From Bacteroidales bacterium (GTDB lineage: Bacteria > Bacteroidota > Bacteroidia > Bacteroidales > UBA12077), in contig DMBU01000154.1 in the NCBI GenBank assembly GCA_003446015.1, positions 3,893 through 67,892 on the forward strand: 64,000 bases of DNA. Reading direction: 5' to 3'. Under the pieces are notes generated by a model. That model saw only the letters and a program-made list of their open reading frames with translations, searched no databases and was not told the DNA's origin. Shown piece after piece: positions 25,645-33,916 of this stretch (the first letter of the stretch is position 1; the number at the start of each line of letters is the position of its first letter). Both the position numbers and the translations under genes were made by a program.

Positions 25645-26211
25645 ATGTATTTTAGTCAAATAAATATCAGGTATGCAAAATCCTTATTCCTTCTTGCAAA
25701 GGAAAAGAATATTATCGATGAAATAAAGCAAGATATTGAACTTATTCTTCAATGGTTTGATGACTATCCCGATATTAAAATTTTATTGGAGCATCCAGTT
25801 ATAAAACCATCAAAAAAAACCGAAATAATAAGCGATTTACTCAAAGATAAAATCAATGAATACTCAATATTGTTTTTAAAGCTGATCATTAAAAACAAAC
25901 GAGAAAATCACCTAAAAAACATATGTATTGATTTCATCGACCTTTATAAAAAGCAACTTGGTATAAAAACAGCAATACTAACTACATCATTTGAATTAAC
26001 ACGGACTCATAAAGCAAATATTAATAAATCAATTGAAAAGGCTTTTAATGCTGTTATTGAATTAAACACCAACGTTGATGAAACCATTTTGGGAGGCATG
26101 ATTATTCAGGTTGAAGACAAACAGCTAGATTTAAGTGTAGCACGACAAATACAACAATTACGAAATCAGTTTATTAATATTGATTTTAATAAAAAAAGAC
26201 TAAATAAATAA
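25645..26211 (+). CDS. atpH: F-type ATP synthase subunit delta
   Basis: The 188-residue F1 delta subunit joins the peripheral stalk to the top of the alpha-beta head. The N-terminal helical domain starts INIRYAKSLFLLAKEKN. The C-terminal part has the conserved NVDETILGGMIIQVEDKQLDLSVARQIQQL, here split over residues 147-176. It precedes atpA by 12 bases. Confidence 0.92.
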   Translation: MYFSQINIRYAKSLFLLAKEKNIIDEIKQDIELILQWFDDYPDIKILLEHPVIKPSKKTEIISDLLKDKINEYSILFLKLIIKNKRENHLKNICIDFIDLYKKQLGIKTAILTTSFELTRTHKANINKSIEKAFNAVIELNTNVDETILGGMIIQVEDKQLDLSVARQIQQLRNQFINIDFNKKRLNK

Positions 26212-26223
26212 AAAATAAATACA

Positions 26224-27807
26224 ATGGCAGGAATTAAACCAGGAGAAGTCTCAGAAATCTTAAAAAGAGAATTAGAAGGCTTTACAACAAATTCCGAACT
26301 CGAAGAAGTAGGTAGTGTTTTACAAGTGGGTGATGGTATAGCCAGAATATATGGTTTAACCAAGGTACAATCAAACGAATTAATTGAATTTGAAAACGGA
26401 ATGAAGGGGATTGTACTTAATCTTGAAGAAGATAATGTTGGAGTAGTTCTTTTAGGATCTTCCGAAGAAATAAAAGAAGGCGATAAAGTTAAGCGAACCA
26501 AAAAAATCGCATCAATAAAAGTTGGAGAAGGGTTGTTAGGCAGAGTTATTAATACGATTGGAGAACCTATTGATGGCAAAGGTCCTTTTCATGGAGAACT
26601 TTTAGAAATGCCATTAGAAAGAAAAGCTCCCGGTGTAATATACCGACAACCTGTTAATGAACCAATTCAAACAGGATTAAAGTCTATTGATGCAATGATT
26701 CCAATTGGTCGTGGTCAGCGTGAGTTGATTATTGGTGATCGTCAAACAGGAAAAACAGCCATAGCAATTGATACCATTATTAATCAAAAAGAATTTTTCG
26801 AAAAGGGAGAGCCTGTTTATTGTATATATGTTGCCATAGGACAAAAAGGATCAACAGTGGCGAATATAGCAGATATATTAGAGAAACATGGAGCAATGGA
26901 GTACACGGTAATTGTTATGGCCACGGCATCCGATTCAGCAGCATTACAGTTTTATGCTCCTTTTGCAGGCGCCTGTATCGGAGAATATTTCAGAGATACT
27001 GGTCGTGCAGCATTAATAATTTATGATGATCTTTCAAAACAAGCAGTGGCATATCGCGAAGTTTCTCTTTTATTACGTCGTCCACCAGGACGAGAGGCAT
27101 ATCCTGGTGATGTATTTTATCTACATTCACGTCTTCTTGAACGTGCTGCAAAAATTATTCAATCAGATAAAATTGCTGCCGAAATGAATGATTTGCCCGA
27201 TTCATTAAAGGGGAAAGTTAAAGGAGGAGGATCATTAACTGCACTGCCTATTATTGAAACACAAGCAGGTGATGTTTCAGCTTATATTCCTACAAATGTA
27301 ATTTCTATCACAGATGGTCAGATTTTTCTTGAATCCGACTTGTTTAATGCAGGTGTTAAACCCGCTATTAATGTTGGTATTTCGGTTTCCAGAGTTGGGG
27401 GAAATGCTCAAATTAAGTCAATGAAAAAGGTTGCAGGAACATTAAAACTTGATCAGGCGCAATATAGAGAATTAGAAGCTTTTTCAAAGTTTGGATCCGA
27501 TTTGGATGCTGCAACTATGGCTGTATTGAATAAAGGGGCAAAGAATGTAGAAATATTAAAGCAAGGTCAGTATAGACCTATGTCAGTTGAAAAACAAATT
27601 GCCATTATTTATTGTGGTACAAAAGGATTATTGGAAGATGTTCCTGTTGAAAAAGTTAAGGAATTTGAGACAGACTTTTTAGATATTATGGAAATGCAAC
27701 ACAATAATATTCTTGTTGAACTTAAATCTGGAAAATTAACAGATGAAATCACTTCAGTATTAGAGAATGCAGCAAAAGAAGCAGCTGCAAAATATAAAGA
27801 AGCTTAG
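26224..27807 (+). CDS. atpA: F-type ATP synthase subunit alpha
   Basis: The 527-residue alpha subunit holds the non-catalytic nucleotide sites of F1. Landmarks are GIARIYGL, LGRVINTIGEPIDGKGP, the P-loop GDRQTGKTAIAID, IGQKGSTVANI and YDDLSKQAVAYREVSLLLRRPPGREAYPGD split around residues 275-300. The alpha-specific VGISVSRVGG-like motif and a helical C-terminus follow. The length is normal. Subunits beta and epsilon are not in this window; in Bacteroidota they commonly sit at a separate atpD-atpC locus. Confidence 0.97.
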   Translation: MAGIKPGEVSEILKRELEGFTTNSELEEVGSVLQVGDGIARIYGLTKVQSNELIEFENGMKGIVLNLEEDNVGVVLLGSSEEIKEGDKVKRTKKIASIKVGEGLLGRVINTIGEPIDGKGPFHGELLEMPLERKAPGVIYRQPVNEPIQTGLKSIDAMIPIGRGQRELIIGDRQTGKTAIAIDTIINQKEFFEKGEPVYCIYVAIGQKGSTVANIADILEKHGAMEYTVIVMATASDSAALQFYAPFAGACIGEYFRDTGRAALIIYDDLSKQAVAYREVSLLLRRPPGREAYPGDVFYLHSRLLERAAKIIQSDKIAAEMNDLPDSLKGKVKGGGSLTALPIIETQAGDVSAYIPTNVISITDGQIFLESDLFNAGVKPAINVGISVSRVGGNAQIKSMKKVAGTLKLDQAQYRELEAFSKFGSDLDAATMAVLNKGAKNVEILKQGQYRPMSVEKQIAIIYCGTKGLLEDVPVEKVKEFETDFLDIMEMQHNNILVELKSGKLTDEITSVLENAAKEAAAKYKEA

Positions 27808-27813
27808 AATAAA

Positions 27814-28692
27814 ATGGCGAATTTAAAAGAAATACGTACTCGAATTACATCTGTAAAATCTACCAAGCAAATTACAAGTGCTATGAAGATGGTTTCTGCT
27901 GCTAAACTTAAAAAAGCTCAGGATGCAGTAATCAATTTGAGACCATACGCCGGAAAATTGCACCAAATTCTATTTCATATTAATAAAACCATTGATCAGG
28001 AAGAAGAAAATATTTATTGTAGAAATGAGATTCCGGAAAGAATACTTATTGTGTCAATAACATCCAATAAAGGGCTTTGTGGAGCTTTTAATGCAAACGT
28101 TATTAAACAAGTTACAACTTTAATAAATGACGATTATAGCAGTGAAAATAAAGCCGGAAATGTTTCAATTTTCTCAATCGGAAAGAAAGGTTCTGAGTTT
28201 TTTCATTCGAAGGGATATCAGTTATTAGGATTTAATAATCATATTCTTGACAATCTGAATTTTGAAATAACAGTTCCCATTAGCGAGGATATATTGCGTC
28301 GTTATTTGAAAAAGGAGTTTGATAAGGTAATTCTTGTTTATAATAAGTTTAAGAATGCAGCCGTTCAAATTTTATCAGTGGTGCAATACTTACCAATAGA
28401 AATACCAACAGATTTCAAAACGGATGAAAGCTTCGATTATATTTTTGAACCAACAAAAGAATATATCGTTAAAGAATTAATTCCAAAATCATTGAAAATA
28501 CAATTGTATGAGGCTGTTTTGGAATCAGTGGCAGCTGAACATGGAGCCAGAATGACCGCCATGCACAAAGCAACTGATAATGCAACAGGATTAATCAAAG
28601 AATTACAGTTGCATTATAACAAAGCCAGACAAGCAGCAATTACAAACGAAATTTTAGAAATTGTTGGTGGTGCAGAAGCCCTTAAAAAATAA
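27814..28692 (+). CDS. atpG: F-type ATP synthase subunit gamma
   Basis: The 292-residue gamma subunit is the central shaft of F1. The N-terminal helix begins ANLKEIRTRITSVKSTKQIT and carries MKMVSAAKLKKAQ. The Rossmann-like middle has SNKGLCGAFNANV. The C-terminal helix contains ASEHGARM-like AAEHGARMTAMHKATDNA and KARQAAITNEILEIVGGA. It ends the F-type operon, six bases after atpA, and is followed by a hairpin terminator. Confidence 0.96.
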   Translation: MANLKEIRTRITSVKSTKQITSAMKMVSAAKLKKAQDAVINLRPYAGKLHQILFHINKTIDQEEENIYCRNEIPERILIVSITSNKGLCGAFNANVIKQVTTLINDDYSSENKAGNVSIFSIGKKGSEFFHSKGYQLLGFNNHILDNLNFEITVPISEDILRRYLKKEFDKVILVYNKFKNAAVQILSVVQYLPIEIPTDFKTDESFDYIFEPTKEYIVKELIPKSLKIQLYEAVLESVAAEHGARMTAMHKATDNATGLIKELQLHYNKARQAAITNEILEIVGGAEALKK

Positions 28693-28725
28693 TAATACAA
28701 AGCATTTGTAAAGTAATGACATAAA

Positions 28726-28756
28726 AAAAGCGTCCTTTTTAGGAACGCTTTTATAG
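28726..28756. terminator. Hairpin between atpG and the C1 peptidase gene, bidirectional
   Basis: AAAAGCGT (28726-28733) pairs with ACGCTTTT (28745-28752), and inner CC/GG pairs extend the stem. T-rich sequence lies on the right side and A-rich on the left, so both convergent transcripts would meet a hairpin with a U-run. It serves the ends of atpG and of the minus-strand peptidase gene. Confidence 0.75.
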
Positions 28757-28775
28757 TTTTACATAGACTGCTTAC

Positions 28776-29627
28776 TTATTCATATACAACGTAAGCTTCA
28801 CGCCAGTATTTATAAATAATATCATAATCGATCCAGCCAAAACCGTCAGTTGCCCAACTTGTTCCCCAGGAGTTCATAAATTTGAAAGCTCCTTTAGCAT
28901 CGTCATAACCAACACATGCATAGCAATGTCCGCCATAGATTCTTCCTTTTGCTGTTGTGATTATTTTATCATATCCTAAATACATAAAAGCGCTATAAAC
29001 ACTTCCTGCCACAACAACAATTTTACCGGCAGCTAATTGTGCTTTAATGGCATCGGCAGTTACAGGAACTGTTGCATATGAACTAATCTTATAATTTGCG
29101 GCATTTGCTAATTGGGTTGCGTTTGGATAGGTATCACAATCCTCATCAGTGTAAGGCATTAAACTCCAGGTACAAGCCCCTTGATCAACAAGAAGATTTA
29201 ATCCTGTAGTTGTGTAAGATCCAGAACCACAGTCGGAACTAACCTTAATTTGATTATAAACATATTCAGGACTAAAAATGTTAGTACTGGTGCTATATGT
29301 TCCACCATAAGTATTTTGATAACTGGTGCTTCTTGCGGCATAGGTTGTACCCCATGCAACACAGGAACCCTCACCACCTTGATCTCCAACAGGAGGAACA
29401 ACAAGATTAACGGATGTGGGTAATGCTTTTAAACTTACCGACTCAGCAACAGGAATACTGGTATAAACATCTTCTGGCACAGGCATCCAACCAAAACTGT
29501 AAGGTACAAACTCTTCAGATTGCAAAGGATCAATAACATCAGCATCTTTCTGACAAGAGTTAATTACAAACATAGTTCCGAAGGCAACAATAAATAAGAA
29601 TGTTGCACTCATTAAAAATTTTCTCAT
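28776..29627 (-). CDS. Papain-family (C1) cysteine peptidase lipoprotein
   Basis: The 283-residue protein has a lipoprotein signal with lipobox INSC (C25). It is followed by QKDAD, which fits the Bacteroidota surface-export signal, so it is probably displayed outside the cell. A C1 peptidase domain covers residues of about 70-275, with the oxyanion glutamine Q83 and nucleophile C89 in GDQGGEGSCVAWG, H234 in YGGHCYACVGYD, and N252 in FMNSWGTSW. The usual propeptide is very short. The variant GSCVAW replaces the common GSCWAF. It is transcribed alone toward atpG. A surface protease is likely; the substrate is unknown. Confidence 0.87.
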   Translation of the reverse strand: MRKFLMSATFLFIVAFGTMFVINSCQKDADVIDPLQSEEFVPYSFGWMPVPEDVYTSIPVAESVSLKALPTSVNLVVPPVGDQGGEGSCVAWGTTYAARSTSYQNTYGGTYSTSTNIFSPEYVYNQIKVSSDCGSGSYTTTGLNLLVDQGACTWSLMPYTDEDCDTYPNATQLANAANYKISSYATVPVTADAIKAQLAAGKIVVVAGSVYSAFMYLGYDKIITTAKGRIYGGHCYACVGYDDAKGAFKFMNSWGTSWATDGFGWIDYDIIYKYWREAYVVYE

Positions 29628-29803
29628 AAAACATTTAATTTTAGGTTAATAAATAGTATAAAAAATCAATACAATTAATAATAAAATATTGACTGTTCAA
29701 AATGCTTTCCCACAAGAAAAAAAGATGTTAATATCTTAATTATAAGGTAGACACGAATTGTTGGTAGGTGTAAAAATTGTTTAAAATCATTATAAATTAA
29801 AAT

Positions 29804-29822
29804 CTTATCGACTATCGATAAG
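29804..29822. promoter_or_regulatory. CTTATCGA inverted repeat, candidate operator
   Basis: CTTATCGA and TCGATAAG flank a three-base spacer and are exact inverse complements. There is no T-run after it. It lies about 155 bases before the AlbA_2 gene and shares the TATCGATAA core with the palindrome at 29866-29877, which suggests one DNA-binding protein recognises both. Confidence 0.45.
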
Positions 29823-29865
29823 TAATTTTATACTAGCACTTTAGAATGATTTTATGCTTGTATTG

Positions 29866-29877
29866 TTTATCGATAAA
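29866..29877. promoter_or_regulatory. TTTATCGATAAA palindrome, candidate operator
   Basis: This 12-base perfect palindrome lies 98 bases upstream of the AlbA_2 gene and 44 bases after the first CGATAAG repeat. The shared core makes a two-site operator plausible. Twelve bases in an AT-rich region could still arise by chance. Confidence 0.4.
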
Positions 29878-29975
29878 ATTAATGGTTAACATAGAAAAAT
29901 GAATTAAAAATTTAGCACGATAAAAAATGATACTTTTAAAAAACATAATTTAGCTGATGCAAAAAATGGGAACAA

Positions 29976-30611
29976 ATGAGTCGGTATATATATGATTTAA
30001 TTAAACAACAAGAAAACCAGAAGCTGGATTTTAAGCATTCTATTGATGATTCAAAGAAAATTGCAAGATCATTGGTTGCTTTTTCAAATACAGACGGGGG
30101 AAGACTATTAATTGGAGTGCGCGACAATGGATCAATTGCTGGAGTAAATGGTGATGAGGAATTCTATATGGTACAGGCTGCCGCTGAACTTTATTGTAAA
30201 CCAGCAATAAAATTTGAAACAAAAGCATGGACGATTGAAGGGAAAACAATTTTAGAAATTAGTATCCCTAAACTTTCAGGAGATAAATTAGTAACGGCAC
30301 CTGATAAAAATGGTTTATATAAAGTTTATATTAGGGTAAATGACGAGAACATTATCGTAAACAATATATATCTTAAAGCATGGAATTTAAAAAGATTTGG
30401 CAATGGAATTCTTATAAGATATGATGAGCCAGAGAAAACACTATTTAAGTATTTACAGGACAATAAAAACATTACATTTTCAAGATTTAAGAAATTGACT
30501 AATTTATCAAAATATAAAGCAGAAAAAATAATTGTAAACCTGATTGTTTTGGATATTTTAAAGATTGATTTTTCCGAAAATCAGATAAAATATCAACTTT
30601 CAAAGCAATAA
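29976..30611 (+). CDS. AlbA_2 (Schlafen-type) domain protein
   Basis: The 211-residue protein has an AlbA_2 domain over residues of about 8-130: QQENQKLDFKHSI, ARSLVAFSNTDGGRLLIGVRDNGSIAGV and a LEISIPKLS strand. This is the putative nucleic-acid or nucleotide-binding module found in many bacterial regulators and Schlafen relatives. The last 70 residues resemble a winged-helix domain (TFSRFKKLTNLSKYKAEKIIVNL). That pairing suggests a transcription regulator. It stands alone with palindromes upstream that could be its own operators. No toxin or defence partner is adjacent. The domain call is good and regulation is inferred. Confidence 0.82.
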   Translation: MSRYIYDLIKQQENQKLDFKHSIDDSKKIARSLVAFSNTDGGRLLIGVRDNGSIAGVNGDEEFYMVQAAAELYCKPAIKFETKAWTIEGKTILEISIPKLSGDKLVTAPDKNGLYKVYIRVNDENIIVNNIYLKAWNLKRFGNGILIRYDEPEKTLFKYLQDNKNITFSRFKKLTNLSKYKAEKIIVNLIVLDILKIDFSENQIKYQLSKQ

Positions 30612-30736
30612 TATTGATAAATAAAAAACAAAACATGTAACACATTGTTATTAATTGATATATGTATAAAATTTAATTTGAAAATAGTTTTATTATTAAG
30701 CACGTTTTTATATTTTTAGAACCGAAAAATAAACTA

Positions 30737-30761
30737 TTAACAATTAACAATTAACAATTAA
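30737..30761 (+). repeat. TTAACAA tandem heptamer, about 3.5 copies
   Basis: TTAACAA occurs at 30737, 30744 and 30751, followed by a partial copy. It lies 25-50 bases before the TPR gene. Copy-number change here could alter promoter spacing, but nothing shows that it does. Confidence 0.7.
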
Positions 30762-30786
30762 TCCTAATAACTAAAATCTTATTACC

Positions 30787-31758
30787 ATGAAACTGAAAAT
30801 TATGAGTAGAATAGCTGCAATGATTATAATAATGGGTTTTGCAGTTACACTTAGTGCTCAAACAGCAACAGATGCTGTTGAAGCATTAAAAACTGGAGTT
30901 GCTAAATCGCAGGCTAAAGATTATGTTGGAGCTATTGAATCGTTTAAAAAATGCATTAGCATTTATGATGAAATTGGAGAATCAGAGAATGAAAACAGAG
31001 CTACCGCTGCAACACAAATTCCTAATATGCAATATAAATATGCATTAGGTCTTTACAAAGAAAAAAAATATAGTGAATCAATAGCTGCATTCGAAAAACT
31101 AGCTGAGTACTCTGAAACCTATAGCGACCCTGAAAATTTGAAAAAAGCTAAAGGAGTAATTCCCCAGTTGTATTATTTTAAGGGTAAAGATTTAGCTGAA
31201 AAAAATAATTATACTGAAGCGATTGAAAATTATAAAACAGCTATTGAATTAAAAAGTAATTATTTCGAGCCATATTTCAGATTAGCAGAAATTTATTCGG
31301 AACAAGAAAATGATGAGCTTTTTGCTGAAAACGTAAAGAAAGCAAAAGAAGCAACTTCAAAAGCTGATAACCAAGAAGCTGCTGATGCTCTTGCCGGAAA
31401 ATATTACAACAATATGGCAGTTAAGTCTTTAACAGCTAAAGATTATGGTGCCTCGTTAACTTATTTCAATAACTTAATGGAATATAAAGAAGCAGATTCT
31501 GATATTTATCATCAGTTAGCTGTAATTTACAACAACCAATCGAAATGGGACCAAGCTATTGAAGCTGCTAATAAAGCCTTAGAATTATTCAAAGATGAGG
31601 GCTCAACCAAAGACGCTAAAATATATTATGAGCTTGGCAATTCATATTATGGTAAAAATGACACTGCAGCTGCCTGTGATGCTTTTTCAAAAGCAGCCAA
31701 AGGAGATTATGAAGCCTCAGCAAAATATCAAATGGAACAGGTTGTTAAATGCCAATAA
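30787..31758 (+). CDS. Secreted/periplasmic tetratricopeptide-repeat protein
   Basis: The 323-residue protein begins with a signal peptide (residues 1-25, ending TLSAQ) and consists of about six TPR-like helical pairs. Examples are KDYVGAIESFKKCISIYDEI, KYSESIAAFEKLAEYSE, NNYTEAIENYKTAIELKSN, KDYGASLTYFNNLMEYKEA and SKWDQAIEAANKALELF. It has no catalytic domain or membrane anchor. Such proteins act as scaffolds; the partner is not indicated by neighbours. A conventional intrinsic terminator follows 22 bases after the stop. Confidence 0.85.
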   Translation: MKLKIMSRIAAMIIIMGFAVTLSAQTATDAVEALKTGVAKSQAKDYVGAIESFKKCISIYDEIGESENENRATAATQIPNMQYKYALGLYKEKKYSESIAAFEKLAEYSETYSDPENLKKAKGVIPQLYYFKGKDLAEKNNYTEAIENYKTAIELKSNYFEPYFRLAEIYSEQENDELFAENVKKAKEATSKADNQEAADALAGKYYNNMAVKSLTAKDYGASLTYFNNLMEYKEADSDIYHQLAVIYNNQSKWDQAIEAANKALELFKDEGSTKDAKIYYELGNSYYGKNDTAAACDAFSKAAKGDYEASAKYQMEQVVKCQ

Positions 31759-31780
31759 TGACTTAAGAAAATACCAATAG

Positions 31781-31815
31781 AAACAGGAAGAATAATTATG
31801 CTTCCTGTTTTTTTA
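31781..31815 (+). terminator. Intrinsic terminator after the TPR gene
   Basis: AAACAGGAAG (31781-31790) and CTTCCTGTTT (31801-31810) form a perfect ten-pair stem with a ten-base loop, and the T-run continues to 31814. On the minus strand the T-run is weak, so it mainly serves the TPR gene. Confidence 0.88.
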
Positions 31816-31849
31816 TTGATTTATTATAATGCTTGCTTGAATTTATCTC

Positions 31850-33886
31850 TTATTTAGCCTTTCTTTTTAATTCTTCAATGGTTTTTTTAAGTTTATCTTC
31901 CTCTTCTTTCATTTCATCTATAATATCTTTTAAATGGTCTTCTTTTCGTTTCATTTCTTCTTGCGTGCTTTGTAATTCTTCCATGTTTTGACGCATTTCT
32001 TCTTCCTGTGCAGCCATTTCCTCCGCTTGCTGCTGAGAACGTTCTAATAATTCTGAAGTTCTGATATTAATTCTAACTGAAGAAATTGTTGAGGCAATAC
32101 TCTCTGCCAGTTTTTCAACAAATGTGATCTCAAAATCCTGAAATACTTTAAAAGATGCAATCTCAATAACACCCAGAACATTTTCTTCAATTTTCAATGG
32201 CACAATTAATAAACTATTAGGGTTCGCTCCACCTAAACCTGATGTGATTTCCAAGTAGTCATGGGGGATATCAGTCATGAAAATAGTTTTCTTTTCAATT
32301 CCACAATTTCCGACAAGTCCCTCGCCAAGCTCAATTTGTTTATTCATAAATTTTCTTCTGTCGTATGCATATGCAGAAAGAAGGTCAAAATGGATGTTGT
32401 TTTTATCTTCATCATTTAAAATAAAAACCCCGCCTTGATTTGCATGAAGGTAATCAACAAGGTTTATAATGATTTCAGTGGCAAGTTTCTCAAGATTATC
32501 ATTATTCTGTCGTAAAATATCGGCAAATTTTGCCAAACCTTCATTCGCCCATCGTCGTTTTTCGTCTTCAATTTTTCGTTTTTCTTCCTCTTCATCAGCC
32601 TTTACAAGGCTATTTCTCATTTCTATTAATGATTTTCCTAATACATCATCAGTACCTAAAAGCTCGAAATTGTGATCTAACTCACCTTGCCCGATTCGAT
32701 TTGCAAATTCAACTTTCTTATTTAATCCTTCAATTGAACTATTTAGTGCTATTGTCATTTCTTCAATTTCATCTCCTGTTTCAATTTTAATTTTCATTTT
32801 ATCATCGACATGGCCTTTAGCAAGCAGTTTCAACAGTTCTGTAATTTTAGTAAGTGGATTCGTAATGTTTCTGCTTATAATAGCGATAACCAAAACCATA
32901 AGTATTATACCAAGCAAACCAACGACCAGCGATATTTTAAAGTTTTTATTTGCTTCTTCCATAATTGTGCTTACCGGAACTGAAATCGCAATTGACCAGG
33001 GGGTATTTGTTTTCCCAACAAAAATAGGAGCATATGACACATAATTTTTTACTCCATTTTCGTCCTGGCTAATATAATTTAATGGCTTACCATCAATAAT
33101 GTTTTGAGTTATTTTGTACTTTTTGTTATCCTCAGGAAATATTTCCCCAATTTTCTTGTTTAGAAACTCTTTATTTGGATGACCTGAAATTAAACCTCCG
33201 TGTGAAATAAGAAAAGCATAACTTCCTTTAAATGGACGAATAGCATCGACCATTTCCTGGAATTGCAATAAAGTAATATCGAAAGCAACAACAGCAACAA
33301 ATTTTCCATTATCAACAACAGGAGCTTTTAAACTAGTCATTAATAAAGATTCTCTTGATCCATCTGAAACTACATCAAAGTAGGGTTCATTAATTGATGG
33401 AATTAACACGGTTTTAGTCAAAGCATAAATTGGTGAATCACCATCTAAACTTCTTAATTCGGTTTGTTCTTTAATGGTATTGTTTTCTCGCCAAAAGGTA
33501 TGTGAAATTCTTCCAAAAGGCTGTTTCCACTCCGGATCAATTTTGCTTAGTTCCCAACTTGACCAAAGGGCATAAACACCTTCATTTTCTTTAAACACAT
33601 TGTAATACATTTTATGAACAATGCTTTGCCATTCATCTTTAGAAAAATCTTTGTACACTTTAAAAGCATCAGTTAAAGAAACTAATGCTGCAAGATCAGC
33701 ATCAAGACCTGCCTTTATATCTTTAGCAATTTCATTTACATATCTGTCGGTAACCTCAATGGAATCATTATAGGCCATTTTTCTGGCTTTAAAACTAATA
33801 TATCCCACAGCAGCAACATATATTATAATCGATGCAGAGATAATAAAGAGTTGTATTTTTTGCTGTATTTTAAGTTTAATTTTCAT
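31850..33886 (-). CDS. Cache-HAMP-GAF-coiled-coil sensor protein, paralog 1 (no output domain)
   Basis: The 678-residue protein has membrane helices at residues 9-31 and 316-338, enclosing a double-Cache extracytoplasmic sensor. A HAMP linker follows (about 338-391), then a GAF domain (about 455-610, introduced by RRWANEGLAKFADILRQNN) and a glutamate/glutamine-rich coiled coil (611-678, with QQQAEEMAAQEEEMRQN). No kinase, cyclase, methyl-accepting or receiver domain is present. It is the last of four tandem paralogs and the only one lacking a C-terminal PAS domain; its tail is a longer lysine/glutamate helix. The first 17 residues are nearly identical to paralog 2, so duplication is recent. 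It may signal by association with a separate kinase; that is inference. Confidence 0.85.
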   Translation of the reverse strand: MKIKLKIQQKIQLFIISASIIIYVAAVGYISFKARKMAYNDSIEVTDRYVNEIAKDIKAGLDADLAALVSLTDAFKVYKDFSKDEWQSIVHKMYYNVFKENEGVYALWSSWELSKIDPEWKQPFGRISHTFWRENNTIKEQTELRSLDGDSPIYALTKTVLIPSINEPYFDVVSDGSRESLLMTSLKAPVVDNGKFVAVVAFDITLLQFQEMVDAIRPFKGSYAFLISHGGLISGHPNKEFLNKKIGEIFPEDNKKYKITQNIIDGKPLNYISQDENGVKNYVSYAPIFVGKTNTPWSIAISVPVSTIMEEANKNFKISLVVGLLGIILMVLVIAIISRNITNPLTKITELLKLLAKGHVDDKMKIKIETGDEIEEMTIALNSSIEGLNKKVEFANRIGQGELDHNFELLGTDDVLGKSLIEMRNSLVKADEEEEKRKIEDEKRRWANEGLAKFADILRQNNDNLEKLATEIIINLVDYLHANQGGVFILNDEDKNNIHFDLLSAYAYDRRKFMNKQIELGEGLVGNCGIEKKTIFMTDIPHDYLEITSGLGGANPNSLLIVPLKIEENVLGVIEIASFKVFQDFEITFVEKLAESIASTISSVRINIRTSELLERSQQQAEEMAAQEEEMRQNMEELQSTQEEMKRKEDHLKDIIDEMKEEEDKLKKTIEELKRKAK

Positions 33887-33916
33887 AGTCCTTTAAAGTC
33901 TTTATTCATATTTTAT

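Larger units (their letters stand above)
29628..29975. other. 348-base intergenic region with CGATAAG palindromes
   Basis: No coding frame is convincing here. The region separates the divergent C1 peptidase and AlbA_2 genes, is very AT-rich and holds two related palindromes, listed separately, in its middle third. It presumably carries both promoters; I do not see a full -33/-7 pair that I would defend. Confidence 0.6.

Noticed and set aside
29976..30611. AlbA_2 gene considered as part of a defence island
   Set aside because: Its neighbours are a surface peptidase and a TPR protein, with no nuclease, restriction or toxin gene.
30737..30761. TTAACAA repeats considered as CRISPR or phase-variable switch
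   Set aside because: There are no spacers, and the copy number is too low to claim switching; kept only as a simple repeat.
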